Below are positions 36,540 through 48,924 of a stretch of DNA of 64,000 nucleotides, in pieces; the stretch's first letter is position 1; each line of letters begins with the position of its first letter. Both the position numbers and the translations under genes were made by a program. The notes under the pieces were generated by a model, which saw only the letters and a list, made by a program, of their open reading frames with translations, did not search any database and was not told the DNA's origin. The DNA comes from Eriocheir sinensis (lineage: Eukaryota > Arthropoda > Malacostraca > Decapoda > Varunidae), in the NCBI RefSeq assembly GCF_024679095.1, contig NC_066522.1:5419314-5483313 (forward strand). The letters run 5' to 3'.

Positions 36540-36626
<87 letters not shown>
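36540..36626. repeat. (CT)n microsatellite
   Basis: About 43 CT units. Confidence 0.97.
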
Positions 36627-36629
<3 letters not shown>

Positions 36630-36776
36630 TCCCTGGGTCTGGGGGTGAGGCGGGGCGAGGAACATGAAGTATTGGAAGTGGCAAAGTTATTCGACAAAAG
36701 TTTGCGGCTAATTAAGCTGACACGGGCGAGGAGGCAACACTGGGTGACGCAATACCCTGAGGAAGAAAGCGAGCAG

Positions 36777-38512
36777 TGCAGCGCATCACACTGCCGAGGA
36801 AGGCGACGCAACACACTGCTGAGGAAGGCGACGCAACACACTGCCGAGGAAGGCGACGCAGCACACTGCCGAGGAAGGCGACGCATCACACTGCCGAGGA
36901 AGGCGACGCAACACATTGTCGAGGAAGGCGACGCAACACACTGCCGAGGAAGGCGACGCATCACACTGCCGAGGAAGGCGACGCAACACATTGTCGAGGA
37001 AGGCGACGCAACACACTGCCGAGGAAGGCGACGCTTCACACTGCCGAGGAAGGCGACGCAACACACTGCCGAGGAAGGCGACGCAACACACTGCCGAGGA
37101 AGGCGACGCATCACACTGTTGAGGAAGGCGACGCAACACACTGCCGAGGAAGGCGACGCATCACACTGCCGAGGAAGGCGACGCATCACACTGCCGAGGA
37201 AGGCGACGCAACACATTGTCGAGGAAGGCGACGCAACACACTGCCGAGGAAGGCGACGCAACACACTGCCGAGGAAGGCGACGCAACACACTGCTGAGGA
37301 AGGCGACACAACACACTGCCGAGGAAGGCGACACAACACACTGCTGAGGAAGGCGACGCAACACACTGCTGAGGAAGGCGACACAACACACTGCTGAGGA
37401 AGGCGACACAACACACTGCCGAGGAAGGCGACGCAACACACTGCTGAGGAAGGCGACGCAACACACTGCCGAGGAAGGCGACGCAACACATTGTCGAGGA
37501 AGGCGACGCAACACACTGCCGAGGAAGGCGACGCAACACACTGCCGAGGAAGGCGACGCAACACATTGTCGAGGAAGGCGACGCAACACACTGCCGAGGA
37601 AGGCGACGCATCACACTGCTGAGGAAGGCGACGCAACACACTGCCGAGGAAGGCGACGCAACACACTGCCGAGGAAGGCGACGCAACACACTGCCGAGGA
37701 AGGCGACGCAACACACTGCCGAGGAAGGCGACGCAACACACTGCCGAGGAAGGCGACGCAACACACTGCCGAGGAAGGCGACGCAACACACTGCCGAGGA
37801 AGGCGACGCATCACACTGCCGAGGAAGGCGACGCAACACACTGCCGAGGAAGGCGACGCAACACACTGCCGAGGAAGGCGACGCAACACACTGCCGAGGA
37901 AGGCGACGCAACACACTGCTGAGGAAGGCGACGCAACACACTGCCGAGGAAGGCGACGCAACACATTGTCGAGGAAGGCGACGCAACACACTGCCGAGGA
38001 AGGCGACGCAACACACTGCCGAGGAAGGCGACGCAACACACTGCCGAGGAAGGCGACGCAACACATTGTCGAGGAAGGCGACGCAACACACTGCCGAGGA
38101 AGGCGACGCAACACTGCCGAGGAAGGCGACGCAACACACTGCCGAGGAAGGCGACGCAACACACTGCCGAGGAAGGTGACGCAACACACTGCCGAGGAAG
38201 GCGACGCAACACACTGCCGAGGAAGGCGACGCAACACACTGCCGAGGAAGGCGACGCAACACACTGCCGAGGAAGGCGACGCAACACGCTGCCGAGGAAA
38301 GCGACGCAACACACTGCCGAGGAAGGCGACGCAACACTGCCGAGGAAGGCGACGCAACACACTGCCGAGGAAGGCGACGCAACACACTGCCGAGGAAGGC
38401 GACGCAACACACTGAGGAAGGCGACGCATCACACTGCCGAGGAAGGCGACGCAACACTGCCGAGGAAGGCGACGCAACACACTGCCGAGGAAGGCGACGC
38501 AACACATTGCTG
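36777..38512. repeat. 25-bp minisatellite, about 69 copies
   Basis: The unit is GAGGAAGGCGACGCA plus ACACACTGCC. Variant units are ACGCATCACAC, ACATTGTC, CTGCTG, ACACAACAC and a few shortened units near 38110, 38330, 38410 and 38450. Because 25 is not a multiple of three and the unit lacks stops, frames on both strands stay open for up to 480 codons. This is why I do not call genes here. Local 75-bp higher-order blocks occur near 36882-37031. A seed-like flank (GCAACACTGGGTGACGCA, 36735-36752) precedes the array. Confidence 0.97.
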
Positions 38513-38653
38513 ATTAAGGGTTCTGAAGCTCAAGCTCAACAACGTGTCACCAAGTCAGATAAAGCACCACAACGCAACACAAGATAATCAGTAATAGTTT
38601 TTTGACACAGTGCGGCAAGAGCAACATAATATAATTAGTACTAAGCTTAATAC

Positions 38654-38805
<152 letters not shown>

Positions 38806-38814
38806 CCCTTACTC

Positions 38815-40105
38815 TCCCCACACCAAGGTATAACCACCAAAATCTCCATACCACAAATCCCGTACACACTCACACCCAGTCTCCTACACTCTTCAATACA
38901 CCATCACCACAACTTCTCCACACATCTCCATCACAGCATTAAGCTTAACGCAACATTAATAGAATTTATAACAGCTCACGTTCACAAACCAGAGAGCACC
39001 TCACTGCAGCTCTCCAACTACTTCACTAGATGTTGTAAAGTCAATGTAAGGAACACCCTCAAAAAACTTTTTTTTTCCAGTTTTTACCCGAGAGAACTTT
39101 ACGTTGGAGTTGGGAAGGGCAAAGACAGTATTAACATAAAAGAAAAATAGAGGATATGAAACTTAAATGAAGAGTGATGTAAAATTTGTGAAGAGGACAA
39201 GGACTTTTTTTTTTCATTAGTTATGAGTTAACATTATCTTGTGCTCGAGCTGCCGCTAATGGAAGTCGCTGAGTCGATCTGATCGTCGGCTAATTAGGAA
39301 TATAGGAAGGTATAGAGGAGAGTCGGTGAGAAGAAAAAGTGTAGTGAAATTGATTGTTAGAGAGAAAGAGTGGATGAGTCACGAACAATGAGGAAGGGAT
39401 AAATTCATATTTATCAGTAAAAGGCATCCAGAATCGAGATTCCTACAATTCTCTCATCACGGAGGTTCAGTTAGCGAGACGACTCATCCCACTTTTGTCA
39501 AGGATTCATTTTGTCGTCCCCACAGCCGCGGGCGTTCCCGTGAGGACAGACTTGGCGAGGAAATGTTTTGCAGGACCAATTATACCTGCGCCACCTAAGG
39601 CTCCTTGTTCCTCTAGCGCGCCGTCCATTGCAATGAAAACCTTAAAAGTTGCTCCAATATCCGTAAATCCTTTCTGACTTTTTAAGTGTTCCATGAGCTC
39701 GCCGGCTTCCCCTCGTCACTCTGCTCTGAACGATAATTTCACTGTTCTTTTCAAAAGGTAAGGTGACCAAAACACTTTGTTCTGGCATTAATGTGCTTGA
39801 TGAAGTTAAGGTGGACTCTATTCTTATACACCTCACTTTCATAGGATTGCTTCACGTCTGCAAAATGTGATATAAGATAGGACACATGTGTGCAGGAAAC
39901 GCGTAATGAAACATCTCATCTCAAACTCATGCAATTCGAGGCATTCTGTCAACCTGGGGACTTAATGAAAAAGGACAGAAATCATGCTCCTCAGCCGCTG
40001 TCTGCCTGTATTTGCCTGTTGTTTTCATTTATCAGACATCCAGGTCATCAGTGTTTCGTTTTATGGGATATACAGAGAGAAGAAGTGTTATGTGTGTAAT
40101 GTGCA
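38815..40105. other. Unassigned DNA
   Basis: One small minus frame (39694-39506) encodes about 62 residues with balanced composition (GFTDIGATFKVFIAMDG). I recognise no family for it. Otherwise nothing is seen. Confidence 0.4.
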
Positions 40106-40106
40106 G

Positions 40107-40107
<1 letters not shown>

Positions 40108-40175
<68 letters not shown>

Positions 40176-40241
40176 TAATGAGTGTCAGGAGACTTAATAA
40201 GAGGTAGATAAGGAGAAAAAATTATCAGCCCTCCCCTAAAT

Positions 40242-40295
<54 letters not shown>

Positions 40296-40304
40296 TGTGT
40301 GTGC
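40108..40304. repeat. (GA)n and (GT)n microsatellites
   Basis: GA run 40108-40173 and GT run 40244-40304, separated by about 70 bp. Confidence 0.95.
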
Positions 40305-40309
40305 GCGCA

Positions 40310-41055
40310 AAAGGTCATATTTGTTGTTTCTCGCTCCACTCACGCACGATGGAGTAAATGGAAGTACGTGAAATAGAAGATGAATTAAATGAAAAATAAT
40401 GGATAAACTTATGTAAAACAATAAGGACCTATAAATTGGTGATGAGTCAAGAGAGTTTGGAGGAAAATACAATCAATATTTATTATTTTCTTTTGGTTAT
40501 ATATATCATGAAAAACAGAACGCTCATTAAGAATGTTAGGGTAAACTGTGATAAACTGATCGCCGTGAGCCCATACAGTCATTATTTACCGAAGGGACTA
40601 CGGAACACGTCGGAGCATCTTTTTATTAAAACTTGTATGATTGATTACCAACTTATAAACCTCTGAAAGTTTAGCATTTTGATGAACATAGAGGTGTCGT
40701 TGATGATGAAATTTTAGTATGGTTAAATCAGTGCTAGCATAAATAATAATTATAATGTTATGCAGATGCCTGTATATTTCCACTCAATATTGTGTAGCAT
40801 TTTTTTTTTATACATTTTCCCCCTCATCACACGATGTCACCCCCTCCCAGGTCAGCCTACACGCCATCCCTCCACCTCAACCTAGGTCGCTGTCCTCTTT
40901 ATCGTCCCGGCCACGTCATTTCCTTCACCTCGTCCGACATTATAACATTTCACAACATTTTACCTTCTCAATTGTGTATTTACAATACACGGAAATTGAC
41001 AGCCTTTTTTGCGACAGGACCCCAGGTGCCTGAGCTAGTGAAAACATTTGAAACA
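40310..41055. other. AT-rich unassigned DNA
   Basis: No gene or repeat end recognised. Confidence 0.5.
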
Positions 41056-41061
41056 TTTGAT

Positions 41062-41078
41062 ACATATATATATATATA

Positions 41079-41174
<96 letters not shown>

Positions 41175-41242
41175 CATACATATACACATATATATACACA
41201 TACAAACATATAATATATGACAAAAGTAAAATGATAATAATG

Positions 41243-41296
<54 letters not shown>

Positions 41297-41314
41297 GTAA
41301 TAATAATAATAATG

Positions 41315-41356
<42 letters not shown>

Positions 41357-41400
41357 GTTATAGAAATAATAATAATGATTAACATTGTGATAATTATAAA
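41062..41400. repeat. (TA)n/(TACA) array followed by (AAT)n
   Basis: TA array with TACATA variants at both edges (41062-41210), then AAT triplets with GAT and GTA interruptions (41230-41390). Confidence 0.95.
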
Positions 41401-41559
41401 ATAATAGTAGTGTAAATAATAATTAAAGTGATAATATTAACACAATATCATTAGTACAAAAATTGTAATTGATTTATAAAAATAATATGGTAGTACTGTA
41501 ACTGATAATGTAAAGAGTAATAGTATTAATACAATAATAATAGTATAAGGTAATAATAG

Positions 41560-42300
41560 TGGCGTTCTGGCGGGGACTGCTGACGATGCGACGTTGCTAC
41601 AAGCGGCGTCCTTCCTAGAACTGCTGGCCATGCGTCTTTGCCACACGGACGCACAATTTTCATGCTGTTTTCATCAAGTGTGACGCCGCCAGACGCTGCC
41701 AGATGTAGGCTCACCTCGCCTGGCGGTGTTCGACCCAGCCTGTCGGCATTCTTAACCCATTCTATGCCGATATGACTGGATTCACCCATTGCTGATTTAG
41801 CGTCCCGTTCGGTCCCGACCTTGAATATTCTGAGAACGTGATCAGTCGTGGCCGGCATTACCCCATGTCATGCCGTCTTTGGCCTGAACGTGTCTCCACG
41901 GCGCCGGACCCCGATTCACCCGACTTGCCGGGGTCAGGTGGGGTCTTCCTGCGTCATGCGGGGGTCCGCCCCGGCAGTGTTGCACGAACAGTCCCTCTGA
42001 CAGGACAAAGCAGCGGCAGGACCCAGGTGGGACCCTGGCGGAACCCCGTCAGGACGAAGCGGCGTCCTGACGGGGACTTCTGGCTATGCGACGTTGCCAC
42101 AAGCGGTGTCTTGCCGGAGACTGCTGGCGATACGACGTTGCCACACGCGGCGCGAAATTTTCATGCAGTTTTTACCCTGCATGAAGCTGCCAGACGAGGG
42201 CTTTGCGTCGCCTGGCGGCATCTGACCCCGCCTGACGGCGTTCGAATCCCGTTCTATGCCGGCCTCGACCGGCCCCGAATTATTTAACATGCTCAAAAAC
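41560..42300. repeat. GC-rich repeat with two direct-repeat arms
   Basis: Blocks at 41571-41770 and 42077-42260 share GGGACTGCTG-type, ATGCGACGTTGC, TTTTCATGC, GCCAGACG and TCGCCTGGCGG motifs in the same order. A further inverted motif pair, CCCGTTCGGTCCC (41804) and GGGACCGAACGGG (42401), suggests the element extends to about 42430. It stands out sharply in GC content from the AAT arrays on both sides. No protein family is seen in its open frames. Confidence 0.6.
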
Positions 42301-42429
42301 AAACAAACAACGGCCTATTCCCGCCTGCCCCCGCTCGGTAGCGACCCCACCGCCAACCATTGCCACGATGCCACACGTTTTGTGCCATTTTCACTGATTG
42401 GGACCGAACGGGACGCAAAATCGGCTGTG

Positions 42430-42648
42430 TGAACAAAACTTTACTGCGAGACACAGGGCCGGAGTGACATCCGGTCAACCATGGTTTACCTTCTCCAGGT
42501 TTCCCCAGATACCCATTTATCAACCAGCCCGAAAGGGAGGATGAACTGTTGGGTGATCGGCACACCAGCTACCTGGGCAGGGATTCGAACGTGAGCCTTT
42601 GGATTTGTCGCAAAGCACGCTGACCACTGCACCACGAAGGCCCCGCCT
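42430..42648 (-). mobile_element. tRNA-derived SINE, minus strand
   Basis: The minus-strand head has TCGTGGTGCAGTGGTCAGCG (box A) and CACGTTCGAATCCCTGCCC (perfect box B), about 30 bases apart. A body of about 150 bp runs toward the GC-rich repeat. The cloverleaf is imperfect. Confidence 0.7.
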
Positions 42649-42767
42649 CAAACGTTCCCTGTTACTTTTATATGTTATTTGCTAACCCTCTCCTCCCCAG
42701 TGACTCTTTGCCTCCATGTCATCATCCTTATCTCCTGTACTTCCACCTTTCTCTTGTCGTTTTGTTG

Positions 42768-42769
42768 AC

Positions 42770-42817
<48 letters not shown>

Positions 42818-42911
42818 CAATAATAATAATCATAAAGATTATAACAACATTAATGATAATGATATTAGAAAATACTAATATTCATGATGATGATGATGTT
42901 GATAATAATAA

Positions 42912-42952
<41 letters not shown>

Positions 42953-42985
42953 TTAATAATAATAATAAAAATAACAATGAAAATA
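42768..42985. repeat. (AAT)n imperfect microsatellites
   Basis: Two AAT runs (42768-42830, 42900-42985) around a GAT/AT-rich spacer. Confidence 0.93.
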
Positions 42986-42989
42986 ACAA

Positions 42990-44465
42990 TACGTACTAAA
43001 TTGCAAAAACATTTGTTACTTCTGAAATAGCTGGAAACAATAAAGCACAGAATATGTAGATTTATAACATTTATAACATTTCACATTCATCAATTTTCAT
43101 GTGGCTGAAGGAACAACTTCCCTGGGAATTGACGAGTTATTGAAAAATCTCTCTCTCTCTCTCTCTCATACACACAGATACACACATACACACGTACATC
43201 ACAATCTTCCTTCCTGCACCACCTCCCTTCTCCCTCCCTCCTGCCCCCTTAATTTGCACCTATTACTCTCGGTCTATTCTTTGCCTGCCCTCAAACTTTC
43301 ACTCTCTCACTGCAGTCGTTGCTGCTGCCCACACACACTTCCTTACAATTTTGTGTTTGCTCTCCTCCTCCTCTGTCTCGTCCCTTCCTCGAGTTTCTTG
43401 CTCATATTTCATTTTCATGTTTCCAAGAGTTTACTTATCAGGACCCTATTTTCTCTCTCTCTCTCTCTCGCTCTCAGCCAATCACAAGCCTTATTGCTGC
43501 TTATTCTCTATCGCTGCTCAGTACTGGGAGTTTTTGTTACAATTTTATAGATATTACTCGATATTTTCCTCCGCGATCTCATTCCCTTGCTTCTCTTATC
43601 AGATATTCATAAACATATGTATTTCATTTTATGAGCTTGAACTATTTTTTCCGTGTAGTTATTTCTGTTCCCAAGGAAATACTTCCTTGTTTCATATTTA
43701 ATATTATTCAATTATGTCTTTTTTTTATAGCAGTAATATTGAATACCTTATGTACGTGACATTTTTTTCCGCAAGGCTGATGCAGCTCTTTTTTTTTTTT
43801 TTTTCGCTTCTTCGCTTCCCTGTTTCCGCATCTCCTGTAATAGAAAACGTAGCCCGTGATTATTTTCTTTATGGATTATTGAGGCGTGGTTACCTGTGGA
43901 TGAAAGAAAACGAGCCTGCGAATCACCTGGGAGGAAATTACCAGGTAGCGAGAATGATGATGATGCAGCTTTAGGGAAGATAAGAGAGGGGAAGGGAAGA
44001 GGGGCGAGGGAGGAGAATGGAAGAGGAGGGGAACAGTGGTAAGGTTAGGGAGAACGGAGCAGTGGAGCTTGGGTAAAAAAATGGAATAAGATGATATGGG
44101 AAAGACTGAAAGAAAAGGGAAGGAAAAGGGACACCACCTCTTCTTTCACTTGTTCTGTCTGCCCTCTCCCCCTCATCTTCCTGTTTGACTTCCGCGCTAT
44201 CTCTGTCTTTCTGGTATCCATTTCCCTTCTTGAATGAACCTCTGTCTTCTTACTTCCTCCAGCCCCCCATACTATACTGTTATTTTACTGTCTCCGCTTC
44301 AGCCTGTCATTTATTTATTTTCTCTTTTCCTTCTCTCGTAATTTTTTCCTCCTTACTTAACATAACATAAGAACATAACATAAGAACGTAAGGAGTCTGC
44401 AAGAGACCGGTTGGCCTATACAAGGCAGCTCCTGTCCTATACAAGGCAGCTCCTGTCCTTCTTAC
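42990..44465. other. Unassigned DNA with short pyrimidine runs
   Basis: Short CT runs at 43150-43170 and 43453-43476. It also holds a copy of the ACATAAGAAC dispersed repeat (44358-44455: AACATAAGAACGTAAGGAG, then GACCGGTTGGCCTATACAAG). Inside that repeat, CCTATACAAGGCAGCTCCTG is partly duplicated in tandem. Confidence 0.5.
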
Positions 44466-44469
44466 CTTT

Positions 44470-45335
44470 CTCTGTTCCACTCGTCCTCTGCACCCTCACT
44501 TCTTTTCCTCCTTCACTTCTCTCTCCGTCCGTTTCTTCTTCTCTTCTTCTCTCCGTCAATTCTATCCTCCGTCTCTACTGTCCACCTCTTCTCCTCTCCT
44601 TTCTTCCGTCAGACCCGTTTGTCTCACTCGTCCCTTTCGTCTTTCCTCCCTCTCTCTGTCAGTTCTTTCTTCCCTCTCAACCGTCCACATTTTCTTCTCT
44701 TTTCCTCCCTTTCCTTCCTCAGTTACTCCTCAGTCTCACCCGTCAACTTCTTTTTCCCTTCTTTTCTTCAACAGTTTATTTCTTCCTTTTAGCTTCCACT
44801 TTTTCCTCCTTCCTTTCCGACATCAGTCCTTCTGTCCTTTACCCAATTCCTCTCCCTCTCCTCTTTGTTTCATTTGGAAAGAATTATCGTTCACAGCCTT
44901 TCTTAATCCTTCCTTCATATGCTTCATATGTCTATCCTTCCTTTCTTTCTTCCTCGTTCCTTTCAATTCAGCCTCCTCAAGATATTTGTGCCCCCGTCCT
45001 TTTCCTCATTTTTCACTCCTTCTCATCCTCCTCAAGATCGGGCTCCCCTACCTTTTTTCCCTCCTTTTTCAGCCCGCTCTCCGTCCTCAAGATGTTTGTG
45101 CCTCTCTTCCTTTATTTCCTTTTCTTTTTCCGCTACTATTTCCCTCCTTCAGGCATTCGTGTTACTTTTTCTTTCCTTCCTTCCTTTTCCCTACCCCTCT
45201 CCTTCAACCTTCCGTGCTCCTTGTAATTTTCCTTCATTTCTTCCTCCTTCAGGCGTTCGTGCTCCCCTTCCTTTCTTTCCTTCCTTGTCCCTCTTTCCCT
45301 TCCTTGCCTTGGTGTTCGTGTACTCCTTCCACCTG
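44470..45335. repeat. Degenerate 55-60 bp pyrimidine-rich minisatellite
   Basis: The anchor CCTC-AAGAT/CCTTCAGGC followed by TTCGTGC-type sequence recurs at about 44976, 45031, 45086, 45147, 45202, 45247 and 45307. Related C/T blocks recur every about 55 bp upstream to 44480. The 271-codon frame here is therefore a repeat artefact. Confidence 0.65.
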
Positions 45336-45589
45336 GCCGCTGCTGCACCTGCCTCATTTGTCTTTTCCATCACCATTTACTGGAAAGCGGTGTGTGTCCC
45401 TTAGCCGCGGGTGTTAGCAAAACACTCCCGCCCCTCCGTCTTCCTGCTTTCCTCCTTGCTGCCCCCCCCCCTCTCTCTCTCTCCTTCCCTCCCCTCATTT
45501 CCTCTCCCTGGCTTTACCTCCACTTCGTCTCCCTGCCTCTCCTCCACTCCCTCTCCCAGCCTCTCCCATCACTCCCTCTTCCTTCATCT

Positions 45590-46050
45590 CCCCTTTGTGC
45601 CCCACTCTGTCCCTCCCTTCACTAATTCCAGCTTTCCACCTTAATCCTCCCTCCCTCCCACCCCTCACCCCCTTCCCTTCTTTCCCTCCTCTCTCAATCC
45701 ATCGTCCTCTCCCCCCCCCCCGTCACTTTCTCTCCCTTACTCCTCCCTACTGCCCTCTTCCTTTTTCATTTTTTCTCTCCTCCCTCCGTTCTATTACTCT
45801 TTCATCACTTCATCTTCCTGCCTTCTCCTTCCCTCCTTCTTCCTCCTTCTTTGCTTCCTCCGCTTACATTGGTTCATCTTTCTGCCTCCTTCCTCCTTCT
45901 TCCTTCATCCTTCTTTGCATTCTTCGCTTGCATTACTTCATATTCCTGCCTCGTCCCTCTTCCTCCTTTCTTCCTCCCTTCCCTTCCCTTCTTCTCCCAT
46001 CACTTCATCTTCCTGCCTATCTCATCACACCCTCTTCCTGCTTCCTCTCC
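45590..46050. repeat. Degenerate 64-bp pyrimidine-rich repeat
   Basis: CTTCATCTTCCTGCCT-like anchors occur at 45808, 45872, 45936 and 46003, separated by C/T-rich spacers. Confidence 0.6.
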
Positions 46051-46059
46051 CCCTAGTTT

Positions 46060-46718
46060 GCCTTCCCTTTTTCGTGTCTTTTCCTTTGAACTCTTTACTC
46101 TTTTTATGTCACCTTCCCAATTCGTTCTTCGTATTTTCTTCTCTTTCTTCCTCCTTTTCCACTTTTCAGTTCCTGGTTCTTTCAGTCAGCACTTGCTCTC
46201 GATGGTTGTGGGCAGTCTTTTTTTCTCGCGCGCGCGTCAGTGCATTCCGCGTAACGTCAGCATAAACAGGAAATAGAAGGTAACAGCTGCAGCAGGAGGA
46301 GCAGCAGCGGCGTCAGGCAGGCAGGCAGCACGGGAAAGGCAGCGCCATCAGCACACACTCTTGCACATTACGACTGTATAAACCCGCCGGAGCGAAGGTT
46401 GCAAAGCGTTTAGAGGGGCGTGTGGACTTACCTGGCAAAATGTGGGGAAAAAACACCTCATATACTACCCCCGCCGCCAACACCCCTACCACCGCCCTCG
46501 CTAGCACCCCCACTACCACCGCCGCCGCCACCACCATTCAAGACCGCTATTTTATGTGTTCAGGTGGAAGTTTTACGTCGGTTATTGAAAAGTGTTTCTC
46601 CACTTTTTCTCCTTCAACGTCACGGAGGGAGGAAGGGAAGGAACGAAGGGAGCATTCTGCCTCCCTGCCTGCGTTATGGTGTTGATGCTTCCTTACGTTC
46701 ATTGTGACGTGATGCTTG
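46060..46718. other. Unassigned DNA with a small ACC-rich block
   Basis: CCGCC/ACC triplets at 46468-46537. No gene is recognised. Confidence 0.5.
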
Positions 46719-46719
46719 T

Positions 46720-46731
46720 GGAGAGAGAGAG

Positions 46732-46806
<75 letters not shown>
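46720..46806. repeat. (GA)n microsatellite
   Basis: About 42 GA units with one GC interruption near 46731. Confidence 0.97.
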
Positions 46807-46808
<2 letters not shown>

Positions 46809-46814
46809 CAACCT

Positions 46815-47425
46815 CTATCATTTCACGCACGCAACTAGGCCGATATGAAGACTAAAAGGAAGGATATGTTTGGAAGTAAATGTACGTATTGGTAAATATT
46901 GTCTGCTGCAGATTGGTCGCGGGGACACAATAAGAAGGCAGAGTGCAAACACATTGTTTAAACATCAGGAACTGCCCTTTATAATTATTGAAGATATTGA
47001 CGGTGCTCTCTCTCTCGGCATCTTTCTTCATTACTTTTATTTTTCCAGTGAAGTTGTCAGTCTAGCAGTATTTTTATTCTCTCTTTCCCACTTCTGCGTC
47101 TTTCCTTTTGTCTGAATTTCTTCATTATTTCCCTCCATTTTTTATTCCCTTGTTCCTCCCGTTCTCCCCTCCATCCTTCCTATTTTTTTCATTCTTTATA
47201 TATACCCTTTTTCTTTCTTTCTTTTCTTCTTTTCTTCATTCTTTTCTTACTTCATAAATTAGTTTCTATTTTCCTTTGCTTTCTTCCTTTCTTCTTTCAA
47301 TCCTTCGTTCCTTTCTTCGTTCCTTTCTTCCTTCCCATCTTCCTCTCCTTCCTACTTCCTCTATCCTTCCATTAAATTTTAAACCGTATTTCGTTTTATA
47401 TATACACGTTTAATAAAAACTATCC
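46815..47425. other. Unassigned DNA, TTCC-rich at the end
   Basis: No gene. TTCC/TTCT short repeats occur at 47210-47365. Confidence 0.5.
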
Positions 47426-47428
47426 CCC

Positions 47429-47429
<1 letters not shown>

Positions 47430-47506
<77 letters not shown>

Positions 47507-47732
47507 AACAGGCACACACTGAGCGTGTAGAGTAGAGAAGGATTTGCGATCTTTTAACACCCACGGCTCCCTCCACCCAGCAGTGTAGGGTACCGGCCAC
47601 TAACCAGGGTTGTGTCCCGCCTCCTGGAGTGGTGGTCTGGCACCTGCCGCGGCTGGAAGCTCAAAGGGCGTTACACGCCCACGGCCCCCAAATCTTGGCT
47701 CAGGCCAAACAGACGAACGCCAGCTCCCACGG

Positions 47733-47794
<62 letters not shown>
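47430..47794. repeat. Two (AC)n microsatellites around a 230-bp block
   Basis: AC runs at 47430-47502 and 47733-47794. The GC-rich block between them may be a SINE body with an AC tail, but I find no tRNA-like boxes in it. Confidence 0.8.
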
Positions 47795-47798
<4 letters not shown>

Positions 47799-47799
47799 G

Positions 47800-48921
<1,122 letters not shown>

Positions 48922-48924
48922 ACT

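Noticed and set aside
36344..38507. Several overlapping frames of 200-480 codons on both strands
   Set aside because: They are produced by the stop-free 25-bp repeat, which is open in every frame. There is no start context, no non-repeat domain and no codon bias.
36777..38512. CRISPR array
   Set aside because: Units are contiguous with no unique spacers, and the context is eukaryotic repeat DNA.
39506..39694. Small minus-strand protein of 62 residues
   Set aside because: Composition is balanced, but I recognise no family, splice partner or second copy. It is too short to support from sequence alone.
44411..45226. 271-codon plus-strand protein
   Set aside because: Composition is almost entirely Ser/Phe/Leu/Pro from C/T-rich DNA with 55-60 bp periodicity. 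No domain is seen.
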